DNA from: an uncultured Granulosicoccus sp.
GTDB lineage: Bacteria; Pseudomonadota; Gammaproteobacteria; Granulosicoccales; Granulosicoccaceae
Assembly (NCBI GenBank): GCA_937924505.1
Contig: CALDSR010000050.1
Span: forward strand, 1-64,000
Length of the DNA: 64,000 bases
Direction of reading: 5' to 3'
Under the pieces are notes generated by a model that worked only from the letters and a program-made list of their open reading frames with translations, was not told where the DNA came from and did no database searches. Within the stretch, counting starts at the first letter, position 1; each line of letters begins with the position of its first letter. The position numbers were made by a program, and so were the translations under genes. Of the stretch, positions 1-9,319 are shown in pieces.

Positions 1-560
1 AGGCGTTGTTGGGCGTGAGCACCTGCCAAACTCTTTCGAACGCTAACAGCACCGAGAATGAATACCGCACCGACGACAAGCAAGGTGACGATAGTCAACG
101 GAACCAGCAAACCAGCCCAGACACCGACGGTAACCGTGTCAAGATCAAGCACCAGTGGTAACAACGCCAGATAAAAAGCGATGGTTTTAGGATTTCCAAT
201 GGTAATCGCAAGCCCGGATACGGCCGCAGAAATGAGGTCCTTTCGTCGTGGCGTGTTACCCACCATGTCTTGACGATCTGCCGCCCAGAATTGCCAGGCA
301 AGAAAAAGTAAATAGACAATTGCGGCATAGCGAATGACAACGAAGAATCCGTGAAAGTGTTGGGCAATAAGCGAAAGACCGAACACAGCAAACGATAGGT
401 ACAACAAATCACCGACGATCAATCCCGCTAACATGCAAAAACCGGCTAGTGCACCGCTGCCAACACTGCGTGCAACCAGTGCAGTCATGCCGGGCCCAGG
501 AATGGCGGCAGCGATACCGAGTGCGACTATATAGGCAAGCAAATCTGCCGCACTAATCAT
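1..560 (-). CDS. LysE/RhtB-family amino-acid exporter (partial, runs off left edge)
   Basis: Inner-membrane exporter of the LysE/RhtB type, a family that pumps amino acids or their derivatives out of the cell. Reading leftward from the ATG at 558-560, the protein starts MISAADLLAYIVALGIAAAI followed by PGPG, the usual first helix and Pro-Gly-Pro-Gly turn of this family. Several hydrophobic helices follow, and GNPKT at the start of a later helix is also typical. About 186 codons are inside the window with no stop, so the C-terminus is missing. The start overlaps the stop of the upstream oxidoreductase by 4 nt (ATGA), so the two are co-translated. The pairing suggests export of a substrate or product of that oxidase, but the substrate cannot be read from sequence. 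Confidence 0.88.
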   Translation of the reverse strand, partial: MISAADLLAYIVALGIAAAIPGPGMTALVARSVGSGALAGFCMLAGLIVGDLLYLSFAVFGLSLIAQHFHGFFVVIRYAAIVYLLFLAWQFWAADRQDMVGNTPRRKDLISAAVSGLAITIGNPKTIAFYLALLPLVLDLDTVTVGVWAGLLVPLTIVTLLVVGAVFILGAVSVRKSLAGAHAQQR

Positions 561-1918
561 GTTTTGTTCCTCGACGATTGATTCGGGCCACTATCTGGAC
601 GCGAAACTGCAGAGCGCGCCTCTTGACGGTCCTTGCGTTCCATATAGGCCACAGCCAACTTGATGCCGACTCGATGAAATCGGTGGAAGGGATACGCTTT
701 GATACCCGTCACGGGAATCGGCATGTCTGCATCCCCCTTCCCCATAATGCGCTCAGCCAACAATCGCCCCATCACGCTGGCAAGCGCGACACCGCGTCCA
801 TTATAGCCAAGCCCTGCGATAACACCCGGCATCGGTTCATGCACATGGGGAAGATGATCCCGAGTAACGGCAATATGTCCGCCCCACACGTACTCCAGTG
901 TCAAATCGGGAAATTGCGGATAAACCGCACGCAAACCTCGGATCAACCTCTGATGCTCGGAAAGTCCGGGCGACTCGCCCTTGGTACCCGCACTACCGAA
1001 AACCAGCCGACCATCACCTGTCTTGCGAAAGTAGTAGATCACCCGTCTGGTGTCCGCCATGGTGCAACGACTGGGCAGTATTACCTCGGCTTCTTCGTCC
1101 GACAAGGGACGGGTTGCGCTTTGCAGGCTGACAACCGGAACAATCGACTCGCTAAGCCCGGGAATCAGTTTGCCAGAGTAACCGTTTGTCCCAACGATGA
1201 CTTTGTTTGCCCTTACCGATCCACCGGGTGTTCTGATCGCCCAGCGATCAGCGCGCGGTTGAAGCAACTCAACCTCACTATGTGTGTGGATGACGGCACC
1301 CGCCTTTTGTGCGGCGCGGGCAAGCCCGCGCGCGTAGGACAACGGTTGCACAGATCCGCCACTTGGCGCAAACCACGCTCGCTCATAAAGACGGCTGCCA
1401 GACATACGGGCCAGTTCTTCTCCCTCGAGCATTTGCAGTGACGCCCCGGCGACATTCCAGCCATCGAACATCGCATCAAAAGCCTTGCTGGCCGCCGGGC
1501 CGTGCAAGCCGCGTATCCAGCCATTCTGCTCTGCATCACAATCAATATCATGTGCGGACACCAGCGAAAAAACTTCATCCGCTGATTGAATCGTCACCGC
1601 GGTAAATTTTTCGGCGATGTCGGGCGCGCCATTTGCCCGCCAGTGCCGCGCTATCGTTTCCGGCGACTCATGCCCGATCGGATTAACTTGTCCGCCATTT
1701 CGGCCAGACGCGCCCCAACCTATATCTCCGGCATCAAGCACCACCACACGGATACCCGCCTCAGCGAGAACCAGCGATGCCCGCAACCCGGTAAACCCTG
1801 CACCAATGATGGCAACATCACAGTCAATATCAGCCGACAGAGGTGTCGTAATCGGCGGGGCCACGGCAGTCGCGGCCCAAAGGGAATCTGGAAGCACTCT
1901 TGGTGTCGTAGGTGACAT
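557..1918 (-). CDS. FAD-dependent oxidoreductase, DAO / gamma-glutamylputrescine oxidase-like
   Basis: Flavoprotein of the D-amino-acid oxidase fold, 453 aa from the chosen start. The N-terminal dinucleotide site reads VAIIGAGFTGL (Gly39, Gly41, Gly44) and is followed at about residues 67-77 by GWGASGRNGGQ, a signature of PuuB-like oxidases that act on secondary amines and gamma-glutamyl polyamines. A C-terminal GLGYNGRGVALAS motif completes the FAD site. The longer frame begins at a GTG at 1981, but the ATG at 1918 gives the usual short N-terminus. A clear Shine-Dalgarno is lacking for either. It is coupled to the LysE-type exporter by an ATGA overlap and diverges from the Lon-type protease. 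The exact amine or amino-acid substrate is unknown. Confidence 0.85.
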   Translation of the reverse strand: MSPTTPRVLPDSLWAATAVAPPITTPLSADIDCDVAIIGAGFTGLRASLVLAEAGIRVVVLDAGDIGWGASGRNGGQVNPIGHESPETIARHWRANGAPDIAEKFTAVTIQSADEVFSLVSAHDIDCDAEQNGWIRGLHGPAASKAFDAMFDGWNVAGASLQMLEGEELARMSGSRLYERAWFAPSGGSVQPLSYARGLARAAQKAGAVIHTHSEVELLQPRADRWAIRTPGGSVRANKVIVGTNGYSGKLIPGLSESIVPVVSLQSATRPLSDEEAEVILPSRCTMADTRRVIYYFRKTGDGRLVFGSAGTKGESPGLSEHQRLIRGLRAVYPQFPDLTLEYVWGGHIAVTRDHLPHVHEPMPGVIAGLGYNGRGVALASVMGRLLAERIMGKGDADMPIPVTGIKAYPFHRFHRVGIKLAVAYMERKDRQEARSAVSRPDSGPNQSSRNKT

Positions 1919-2068
1919 GGGCAAATCAATTACCGTATCACATGGGTTTCGGTCGACCAAGAATGCCAGAATATGGCGCACGACGTGTTAGCTGTAAATG
2001 GTGCTTGCCTGGAGCTTGAAAAAGCCCGGGAATCATATATGTTCCCCTTCTCTTGATGGAAATAGATC

Positions 2069-4483
2069 ATGGCGATGAAAGAGAGTGACGACGGAGTGGT
2101 AGTGGACGTCGATGATGGCTCTGAAGAAGAGTCTCTGAGTAACGCCAAGACCAATCTGGTGCTACCTGACCAGAATCTGCCCGACAAGCTTCTGTTGTTG
2201 CCGATTTTCGAGCGCCCCTTCTTTCCCGCTCAAGTTCAACCGCTGGTGATCGATGAAGACCCGTGGGAAGAAACCTTCGCCCGATTGGCGAAGATGGATC
2301 AACATATTCTTGGTCTCTGTTATGCCGGAGACCAGGATGATGAGGCAAAGGCATCATCAAGCGATTTTGCCGACACCGGGTGCGTGGTACGTCTGCACAA
2401 TGTTGTCCGTGGCAATGGCAAGATCCAGTTTATCGCTCAGGGTATGCAACGTTTTCGCATTGATAGCTGGCTAAGCAAGGAAGCACCGTTCGCTGCCAAA
2501 GTGTCCTATCCAGCAGAGCGCACGGGTAATACACCAGAGATCAAGGCCTATGCCATGGCTCTGATTCAGGCAATCAAGGAATTGATTCCACTGAATCCCT
2601 TGTACAACGAAGAGCTCAAGAACTTCCTGAATCATTTCAATTTGAATGACCCATCGCCGTTGGCAGACTTTGCCGCTGCCATCACCACAGCACACGGCCC
2701 GGACCTGCAACTGATTCTGGATACACTGCAGCTACAAAAGCGCATGGAACGTGTGCTGGTCTTGCTGCACAAGGAACTGGAAGTTGCGCGCCTGCAAGCG
2801 GAAATCCGCTCCGAAGTCGAGCAAAAGATGTCCAAACACCAAAGAGAATTCTTTTTGCGTGAAGAGCTCAAAATCATTCAGCGTGAGCTCGGCATTGCCA
2901 AAGATGACAAAACCTCGGATATCGATGAATTTGTCGCTCGCATGGAAACGCGCGACCCGCCCGAGCATGTCGTGAAACGGTTCAATGACGAAATCAACAA
3001 AATGTCAGTACTCGAGACTGGCTCGCCCGAATATGGCGTGACACGAAATTACGTTGATTGGCTTAGCTCTGTCCCCTGGGGTAGCTACTCCAAGGACAAA
3101 CTGTCCTTGCGATCAGCCAAACAAATTCTCAACCGCGACCATGCTGGCCTGACAGACATCAAGGAACGCATCCTGGAATTTCTTGCGATGGGTTCCTTCC
3201 GCGGTGAAATTGGCGGCTCGATCCTCCTCTTTGTGGGCCCGCCAGGCGTTGGCAAGACATCTATCGGCAAGTCAATCGCCGAGTGCCTCGGACGCAAATT
3301 CTATCGCTTCAGTGTTGGTGGCATGCGTGATGAGGCAGAAATCAAAGGTCATCGCCGTACCTACATCGGCGCCATGCCCGGCAAGCTTGTGCAAGCCTTG
3401 AAGGATGTTGACGTATCCAATCCGGTCATCATGCTCGACGAAATCGACAAGATGGGTGCATCCTATCAAGGTGATCCAGCCTCAGCGATGCTGGAGGTGC
3501 TGGACCCCGAACAAAACAGTGAGTTTCTGGATCACTATCTGGATGTTCGCGTAGATCTGTCAAAGGTTCTGTTTGTATGCACAGCCAACCAGCTCGACAC
3601 GATTCCGCGTCCCCTGCTTGATCGCATGGATATCATCAGACTCGGTGGCTACATCGCCAGCGAGAAACTCGACATTGCCAAACAACACCTGTGGCCTCGC
3701 TTGCTTGAGCGCAACAAGGTCAAGCCGAGCCAGGTCAAGATTTCCGATTCGGCTATCAAGGAATTGATCGAAGGCTATGCCCGTGAAGCCGGGGTCCGCA
3801 GTCTGGAAAAATTGCTGCACCGCGTGTTACGCAAAAGCATCGTGCAACTGCTCGGCAAAGCCACGAAGGTCAGTATCAGTGGACGTAATCTCAAGGACTA
3901 CGTCGGCGAACCCTACTTTCGGGCCGAAAAGCAATTGGGTGGCGTTGGTGTCATCACCGGGCTGGCCTGGACGGCAATGGGCGGCGCGACACTACCGATT
4001 GAGGCGACTCGCGTCCACGGTGAAGATCGCAACTTAAGACTGACTGGACAACTCGGCAAGGTCATGAACGAATCTGCGCAAATCGCACACAGCTATGCCA
4101 CGACAAATGCCAAACGCTTTGGCGTGAAGGATGATTGGTTTTTGAAAAACAGTCTGCATCTGCATGTTCCCGAGGGTGCAACGCCGAAGGACGGACCCAG
4201 CGCAGGCATCAGCATGACCAGTGCACTGTTTTCACTGGCATTGAAAAAAAGCGTGCGCAAGTCAATTGCCATGACCGGCGAAATTACATTAACCGGTGAA
4301 GTATTGCCGGTTGGCGGCATTCGCGAGAAACTGATAGCCGCACAACGAATAGGCATAAAAGAAGTCATACTGCCTGAAGGCAATCGCCGCGATGTTGGCG
4401 AACTACCCAAACATATCACCAAGGGGTTGAAGATTCACCACGCCAGCCGTTACGACGATGTATTCAAGGTTCTCTTCACCTGA
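2069..4483 (+). CDS. Lon-family ATP-dependent serine protease, AsrA-like paralogue
   Basis: AAA+ protease of 804 aa, a hexameric cytoplasmic enzyme that unfolds and degrades proteins. The N-terminal substrate domain begins near LLLLPIFERPFFPAQVQPL (about residue 40). Walker A is GPPGVGKT at 390-397. The catalytic dyad is Ser711 in KDGPSAG and Lys754 in GGIREK, 43 residues apart as in E. coli Lon (Ser679/Lys722). The N-domain wording (RPFFPAQVQP) is unlike canonical Lon (LPLRDVVVYPHMV) and resembles the second Lon class found in pseudomonads (AsrA). It also lacks the usual clpX-lon-hupB neighbours. It is probably an accessory Lon, with the housekeeping copy elsewhere. A weak inverted repeat without a T-run (4505-4525) lies between this gene and the convergent DUF3187 gene. 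Confidence 0.9.
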   Translation: MAMKESDDGVVVDVDDGSEEESLSNAKTNLVLPDQNLPDKLLLLPIFERPFFPAQVQPLVIDEDPWEETFARLAKMDQHILGLCYAGDQDDEAKASSSDFADTGCVVRLHNVVRGNGKIQFIAQGMQRFRIDSWLSKEAPFAAKVSYPAERTGNTPEIKAYAMALIQAIKELIPLNPLYNEELKNFLNHFNLNDPSPLADFAAAITTAHGPDLQLILDTLQLQKRMERVLVLLHKELEVARLQAEIRSEVEQKMSKHQREFFLREELKIIQRELGIAKDDKTSDIDEFVARMETRDPPEHVVKRFNDEINKMSVLETGSPEYGVTRNYVDWLSSVPWGSYSKDKLSLRSAKQILNRDHAGLTDIKERILEFLAMGSFRGEIGGSILLFVGPPGVGKTSIGKSIAECLGRKFYRFSVGGMRDEAEIKGHRRTYIGAMPGKLVQALKDVDVSNPVIMLDEIDKMGASYQGDPASAMLEVLDPEQNSEFLDHYLDVRVDLSKVLFVCTANQLDTIPRPLLDRMDIIRLGGYIASEKLDIAKQHLWPRLLERNKVKPSQVKISDSAIKELIEGYAREAGVRSLEKLLHRVLRKSIVQLLGKATKVSISGRNLKDYVGEPYFRAEKQLGGVGVITGLAWTAMGGATLPIEATRVHGEDRNLRLTGQLGKVMNESAQIAHSYATTNAKRFGVKDDWFLKNSLHLHVPEGATPKDGPSAGISMTSALFSLALKKSVRKSIAMTGEITLTGEVLPVGGIREKLIAAQRIGIKEVILPEGNRRDVGELPKHITKGLKIHHASRYDDVFKVLFT

Positions 4484-4554
4484 TAATCGAGACTGATGAA
4501 ACGCGTCTGCCCGATGGAGGCGGACCAGCAGAACTGTCAACGTCGCCAGATGCG

Positions 4555-5589
4555 TTAGCGGCGTGCCGAGGGCACGCGCGGGCGAAACGTCCAGGCAAGT
4601 CGTCCAGTGATATCCGGTGTCGTATCAACAGCGGCATCTTCACTGAATGACACTTCGATCGTGTGATAGCTGCCGATTAGCCAGCGTAAACCAAAGCTGA
4701 CAGACACAGCGGGATTACCAAGCTCGCGCAACTGACTTTCATAAAATGGCGTGTGCCAATCAAACTGTGCCAGCACTCGAAGATTCTGCCTGGCGATGAA
4801 CTGTGTACCGAGCGAGCCATACGCTGCGATTGAACGTTGCTCAGGTAGCTCACTATTACGTCCGATCAACAACACACCAACGGTCGTGCCTAGCCGCCAT
4901 CGCTCTGCGAGGCGCCAGACCGGCGATTGCCAGTCCGCGTACAAATCGAAACGACCACTTCCCTGCAAGGATGACACTGAACCGGTGGGCAGCTTGATGC
5001 CCATACGTACAATCGGCTCGGTTTTTCCGGAATCGGTTTGTGCGAAACAACCGATAAAGCGCTGTATGGAAAGCTGGATATCTCCAAGTCCTGACTGACT
5101 TGAGCTGACGCCACGCACTTCGCCGTTGGCGTCGGTATAGCTGTAATTCAAATCGTCGAAGGGAGCCTCGTCGCGGTTCGCATCAGGCAAGCCAAAAAAA
5201 CCATGCCAGTCGTCAATAGCGCGATCAAACACGCCACCGTTATGAAAAATCAGGGGCAAGACTGCCTCGCCTTGCCAGCACGGTGCCAAAATTTGCCGGT
5301 GGCGTACAACTAGCTCGGATGATTCACCATCGAGTAGCAATCGCTCATCGGCCGTCTCCCCACCCATGAATTGGTTATTGTGCTCCAGCGCAAACTGCCA
5401 TTCCAGCGTCTGAACGGCACGGGCCGCTGGCGTCGGAAGACCAATTAATGAATTAAGCGTGTGTTGTGAACGATGCGTCAGCAATGCCACATCATCACCC
5501 CGATCGGCAAATGCGGGTACCGATGCACACAGGTATATGGCGAGCGCACGCGGTGCAACGGAACAACAACGAAAAGGATCAGGCAACAT
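4555..5589 (-). CDS. DUF3187-family protein, probably outer-membrane or exported
   Basis: A 344-aa protein with an N-terminal hydrophobic signal ending near VPAFA, then a mature part rich in beta-type alternation with a terminal aromatic (the protein ends WTFRPRVPSARR). The internal motifs FFGLPDANRD and SGLGDIQLS match what I recall of the gammaproteobacterial DUF3187 family, whose role is unknown. The ATG at 5589 is chosen because it places the signal peptide near the start; an upstream in-frame start at 5601 is possible. It is the last gene of the xerD-dsbC-TPR series, about 23 nt after the TPR gene. It may be an envelope beta-barrel, but that is inference from alternation and signal only. 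Confidence 0.7.
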   Translation of the reverse strand: MLPDPFRCCSVAPRALAIYLCASVPAFADRGDDVALLTHRSQHTLNSLIGLPTPAARAVQTLEWQFALEHNNQFMGGETADERLLLDGESSELVVRHRQILAPCWQGEAVLPLIFHNGGVFDRAIDDWHGFFGLPDANRDEAPFDDLNYSYTDANGEVRGVSSSQSGLGDIQLSIQRFIGCFAQTDSGKTEPIVRMGIKLPTGSVSSLQGSGRFDLYADWQSPVWRLAERWRLGTTVGVLLIGRNSELPEQRSIAAYGSLGTQFIARQNLRVLAQFDWHTPFYESQLRELGNPAVSVSFGLRWLIGSYHTIEVSFSEDAAVDTTPDITGRLAWTFRPRVPSARR

Positions 5590-5612
5590 GCTGGAAAACA
5601 AGCCAGTTTGAA

Positions 5613-6179
5613 TCAGATTTTTTTACCAATTTCATCGCGCATGCGTTGTGCGCTTCGCTGTGCGTTTGAGGACGCTGGAGTGATTGCCAATACCTGTTCG
5701 AAAGCCTGTAAGGCTGCTTCAAAATTGCCTTGACGCATGAAGATCAGCCCAAGTCCTGAAATCGCACCAAAATGACGTGGTTCGAGGATAAGCGTTTCGC
5801 GGATATCATTAACTGATGCATCACTATTGCCCATCAGGTAGTGCACGGTCGCGCGCTTGTTCCATGCTTCTGAGAAATCAGGATTTGAATCCACCAACTG
5901 ATTACATAGCGCGAGCGCAAGATCCAGCTCACCCGCTTGCATGGCCAACGTCAACTGAGACATAAGAGCTGCGGCACCCTCATCAGGAGCTTGCAGCCAT
6001 AGTTGCCAGATGCGAGATTCAAGATCAGAAGCCGCGGTTTGATTTTCGGCGCTGCGAAGTTGTTCGAACAGCGCCGGTAGCTCGGAAGCGGTCTGATCAG
6101 CTGTTGCCAGACCGACAACCATCATCAAGCCTGCAAAGGTAGATACCAGAGAGGCCCGCCATGATAGTTGTCTGACCAT
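5613..6179 (-). CDS. Exported TPR-repeat protein
   Basis: A 188-aa protein with an N-terminal signal (hydrophobic stretch about residues 9-25, ending GLATA) and two to three tetratricopeptide repeats in the C-terminal half: around residues 80-110 (LALALCNQLVDSNPDFSEAW), 110-140 (ALILEPRHFGAISGLG-like pattern) and 145-178 (NFEAALQAFEQVLAITP). TPRs bind other proteins, so this is likely a periplasmic scaffold or chaperone-like adaptor. The start lies 1 nt past the dsbC stop, so it is in the same operon as xerD and dsbC. No enzymatic motif is visible and no specific partner can be assigned. Confidence 0.75.
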   Translation of the reverse strand: MVRQLSWRASLVSTFAGLMMVVGLATADQTASELPALFEQLRSAENQTAASDLESRIWQLWLQAPDEGAAALMSQLTLAMQAGELDLALALCNQLVDSNPDFSEAWNKRATVHYLMGNSDASVNDIRETLILEPRHFGAISGLGLIFMRQGNFEAALQAFEQVLAITPASSNAQRSAQRMRDEIGKKI

Positions 6180-6180
6180 A

Positions 6181-6915
6181 TTAGTTCTCGCTCAGTGGCT
6201 CCGACCCGTGGATCATGTTAGCGATAATAGTCGCTTCGCGATACCCTGGAATGCGTTCACCACTATCGAGATACATGAGCGGTGTGCCACGGAGTCCTAC
6301 ACGCTCTGCCAGCGCAACATGAGACTCGATAGGATTGTCACACGACTTCGCGACGATCTTGCCACCGGCCTTTGCCCGCGTCATGGCGGCTTGCGGATCA
6401 TCAGCGCACCAGACACTTTCCAGATCCTTATGACCCTGCGAACCAAGACCCGCTCGCGGAAACAACAAGTAACGAACCCGGACGCCCTCTTCCATCAAGG
6501 TATCGATCTCCGCATGCAGGCGTCTGCAAAAGCCACAACTGATATCAGTAAATATGGTCAGTGAACGATCGGATTCGGTAGGTGGCTCATAGATGAGCAT
6601 ATTTTCTTCACCCATTTCCGCGAACATGCCAAAGTGGAGTATTCCGAGGCGTGCTTCAGTCAGGTTTTGACGATTACTCAGCTGTATCAGACTGCCATCA
6701 AGCAAATACTCGCCAGTCCTGTTGATGTAGTACAACTGTCCGTCTGCAATGAGCTCGTACAGACCATCAACCGGAGTCTCAGTGACGCTTGAAATTGGCA
6801 CTCCAGGCAACAACGCCTCGATATTCTCGCGTAAATCACCAAGCTCATCCGCCGAAGCTGACAAAGCCGAAAAAGTCAGGACAAGAAATAGTCCGAGCAT
6901 CGAAAGTCGCTTCAT
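6181..6915 (-). CDS. dsbC: Thiol:disulfide interchange protein DsbC
   Basis: Periplasmic disulfide isomerase, 244 aa. A signal peptide (MKRLSMLGLFLVLTFSALSA) precedes an N-terminal dimerisation domain and a thioredoxin fold. The active site is CGFC at 127-130 (CGYC in E. coli), the cis-proline loop is GTP at 210-212, and Cys170 and Cys192 match the second structural disulfide of DsbC. An in-frame start at 7005 exists, but the ATG at 6915 begins exactly at a good signal peptide and has AAGG just upstream. It follows xerD, as in many gammaproteobacteria, and shuffles incorrect disulfides in exported proteins, with DsbD supplying electrons. Confidence 0.92.
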   Translation of the reverse strand: MKRLSMLGLFLVLTFSALSASADELGDLRENIEALLPGVPISSVTETPVDGLYELIADGQLYYINRTGEYLLDGSLIQLSNRQNLTEARLGILHFGMFAEMGEENMLIYEPPTESDRSLTIFTDISCGFCRRLHAEIDTLMEEGVRVRYLLFPRAGLGSQGHKDLESVWCADDPQAAMTRAKAGGKIVAKSCDNPIESHVALAERVGLRGTPLMYLDSGERIPGYREATIIANMIHGSEPLSEN

Positions 6916-7007
6916 AGACCTTGGTTTTCCGAGATAGGTTTTGTTTTGTAAGGACATTATGTTGATAAGTTCCTGAATTTGGCAACGATATGCAGAAATT
7001 TTCACAT

Positions 7008-7970
7008 TTACCCTCTGGGATGATGCGATTTATGCAACGCCTTCAAGCGCTCGCGGGCCACATGAGTATAAATCTGGGTAGTCGACAAGTCTGAATGACC
7101 AAGCAACAGTTGCACCACACGCAAATCTGCATCGTGATTAACCAGGTGTGTGGCAAAAGCATGACGCAAGGTATGCGGCGAAAGACTCGACTTTATGCCG
7201 GCAGTACGCCCATGGAGCTTGATTCTGTGCCAGAAGGTTTGACGCGTCATGACTTTGCCACGCTGTGAAAGAAACAGAGTGTCATTGGCTGTTCCGATCA
7301 AAGTGGGCCGCGCCGTTTTTTGGTAGCGCTTGATCCAGTCAATAGCGACATCACCCATCGGAACCAAACGTTCCTTGTTGCCCTTGCCCCACACTCGCAA
7401 AACACCCTGCGACAGATTGATTTGGTCAACGGTAAGCCCAACGAGCTCGGATACACGAAGGCCACAACCATAGAGACATTCCAGCATGGCCCGGTCACGC
7501 AAGCCCAGATCGGTTTCAACATCCGGGGCTGCGAGTAGGGATTTGACTTCCGATTCAGTCAGGCTTGTTGGTAATGGCCGCCCCGTTCCGGGAGAACTGA
7601 TCTGACGGGTTGGATCGTGAGCTATCTCACCTTCTCGCACCATCCAGATATAAAACCTGCGCAATGCAGACAAAGAACGAGCAGCAGACCGTGATGAGGT
7701 GCCACCGGAAACACGCTGCGCGAGATAAGCCATGACATCGCTGCGATCGACCGAATCGAGTCGCTTGTCAGCCGGAACAAGACCACGGGCGAAGCCTTTG
7801 AGATCGGTCTGATAAGCGGAGATGGTATTGGATGATAATCCACGCTCGATCAACTGACTGTCCGCGAACCGACGTAACAGTTTGCTGTTTTCAGGCGACA
7901 AAGGCACAACGCTTTTTACGCGTTTATCCGCCTTTGCTGACTGCTTGGCGTTAGCATGTACTGATCCCAT
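7008..7970 (-). CDS. xerD: Tyrosine recombinase XerD
   Basis: Site-specific recombinase of 320 aa that works with XerC at dif to resolve chromosome dimers. All six catalytic residues are visible: Arg172 (GLRVSEL), Lys196 (GKGNKER), His266 and Arg269 (PHTLRH), His292 (LGHSDL) and the nucleophile Tyr301 (TQIYTHV). The N-terminal SAM-like core-binding domain is at about residues 28-115. The call XerD rather than XerC rests on the downstream dsbC and on the sequence LSSNTISAYQTDLKGF. The first ~25 residues are lysine- and alanine-rich and longer than usual. The start is only 21 nt from the divergent moeA start, so both promoters must overlap coding DNA or each other. Confidence 0.92.
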   Translation of the reverse strand: MGSVHANAKQSAKADKRVKSVVPLSPENSKLLRRFADSQLIERGLSSNTISAYQTDLKGFARGLVPADKRLDSVDRSDVMAYLAQRVSGGTSSRSAARSLSALRRFYIWMVREGEIAHDPTRQISSPGTGRPLPTSLTESEVKSLLAAPDVETDLGLRDRAMLECLYGCGLRVSELVGLTVDQINLSQGVLRVWGKGNKERLVPMGDVAIDWIKRYQKTARPTLIGTANDTLFLSQRGKVMTRQTFWHRIKLHGRTAGIKSSLSPHTLRHAFATHLVNHDADLRVVQLLLGHSDLSTTQIYTHVARERLKALHKSHHPRG

Positions 7971-7991
7971 AGACTGTCAAGGATACACAGG

Positions 7992-9242
7992 ATGTCAGAA
8001 AGTGCATCGTTACCAGATGCCGATCCCACAGCCCTGACGATAGACGCCGCTCGCGCGGCCATACTCAGAGCGTTGACGCCAAGCAGCAGAACGGTTCGAA
8101 TCCCGACTGCCGAAGCGCTTGGTCGGATTCTCGCGACTGATGTTGAATCACCCGTAGACGTGCCCCCTTTTCGCGCCTCGGCAATGGACGGCTATGCATT
8201 GCGATTTGCGGAACACAAGACCTTGCTCCGTATCTCTGGTGCATCATTGGCAGGACATCCCGAGGCGGACAGTTTCCCCCCGGAATGCTGTGTTCGTGTG
8301 ACAACCGGCGCGCGTGTCCCGGATGATGCAGACACGGTCGTGCAACAGGAAAACGTTGAGATTCAAGACAATCACGTGCGCGTTATCAAAACCCCTGAAA
8401 AAGGGCTGCACGTTCGTGTCGCCGGCAGTGATTCAGCTAAAGGTCGCCGGTTATTGAACCATGGCGCCCGCTTGGGAAGCGCCGAGCTCGCAGTGCTGGC
8501 CGCACACGGCATCGCTGAATTATTGGTGTTTGAAAAACTCAAGGTTGGCGTATTTTCCACCGGTGACGAGCTTGTCACTGTCAAAGAGACTCCTCGCAAG
8601 GGTCAGATATTCAATGCGAATGGACAGTTGCTTGAATCATTGCTCCACAGTGAAGCAATTTCTGTCGTTGATCTGGGCATTGTCGCGGATACACCCGAGG
8701 CCCTGAGAGCAATGCTCGAATCATCGAAAGACTGTGACGTTCTGGTATCCAGCGGCGGCGTTTCGGTCGGAGACGCAGATCATGTCCGCGAGGTACTCGG
8801 CGAGAACGGCAGTGTTGATTTGTGGAAAATTGCGATGAAACCGGGTCGGCCGCTGACGTTTGGGTTTACCGGACGGCAGCAACCCTTCTTCGGATTACCC
8901 GGCAATCCGGTTTCAGCAGCCGTTACAGCGCTGCTGTTTGTGCGTCCCGCTTTGAATCACTTGCTCAACACACAGACCGCCGAACTCCCCCCTTTGCACT
9001 TGCCAGTCGTGTCAACGCTCAAGAAACTCCCTGGCCGAGTTGAGTTTCAACGCGGAATCATGAAGCAGAACCAAACAGGGGAATGGCAAGTCGACACCAC
9101 CGGACTGCAGGACTCACACGTGTTGAGTTCCTTGCAAAAGGCAAACTGCTTGATTGAGCTGTCGTTGGAATCAGCGGGCGCTGATATCGGGGATACGGTT
9201 CGGGTATATCCGTACCAGTACTTCTCGCACGCTACCCTGTAA
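7992..9242 (+). CDS. moeA: Molybdopterin molybdenumtransferase MoeA
   Basis: Cytoplasmic enzyme of molybdenum cofactor synthesis, 416 aa: it inserts molybdate into adenylylated molybdopterin made by MogA/MoaB. The N-terminal motif VPPFRASAMDGYAL, the central GDEL and GQIFNANG, the MPT-binding SGGVSVGDADHV and the C-terminal FGLPGNPVSA are all family signatures in the expected order. It diverges from xerD and is the only molybdenum-cofactor gene in the window. The strong hairpin just downstream ends the transcript. Confidence 0.95.
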   Translation: MSESASLPDADPTALTIDAARAAILRALTPSSRTVRIPTAEALGRILATDVESPVDVPPFRASAMDGYALRFAEHKTLLRISGASLAGHPEADSFPPECCVRVTTGARVPDDADTVVQQENVEIQDNHVRVIKTPEKGLHVRVAGSDSAKGRRLLNHGARLGSAELAVLAAHGIAELLVFEKLKVGVFSTGDELVTVKETPRKGQIFNANGQLLESLLHSEAISVVDLGIVADTPEALRAMLESSKDCDVLVSSGGVSVGDADHVREVLGENGSVDLWKIAMKPGRPLTFGFTGRQQPFFGLPGNPVSAAVTALLFVRPALNHLLNTQTAELPPLHLPVVSTLKKLPGRVEFQRGIMKQNQTGEWQVDTTGLQDSHVLSSLQKANCLIELSLESAGADIGDTVRVYPYQYFSHATL

Positions 9243-9274
9243 GGCCGGGAAGCGAAGACTGGGAAGCGGAAAAG

Positions 9275-9302
9275 AAAAAGGGGTGGCAAGCCACCCCTTT
9301 TT
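9275..9302. terminator. Bidirectional intrinsic terminator
   Basis: A perfect 12-bp stem (AAAAAGGGGTGG, loop CAAG, CCACCCCTTTTT). The A-run on one side and T-run on the other let it work in both directions. It sits between the convergent moeA and lysine-rich gene ends. Confidence 0.9.
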
Positions 9303-9319
9303 CAGGTCGGCAAGCCGAA

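Noticed and set aside
578..1441. 287-codon plus-strand frame across the FAD oxidoreductase
   Set aside because: Antisense shadow of a gene with clear FAD motifs and translational coupling to its neighbour.
7971..7991. Possible molybdenum-cofactor riboswitch or operator upstream of moeA
   Set aside because: Only 21 bp separate xerD and moeA starts; there is no space for a riboswitch on either strand.
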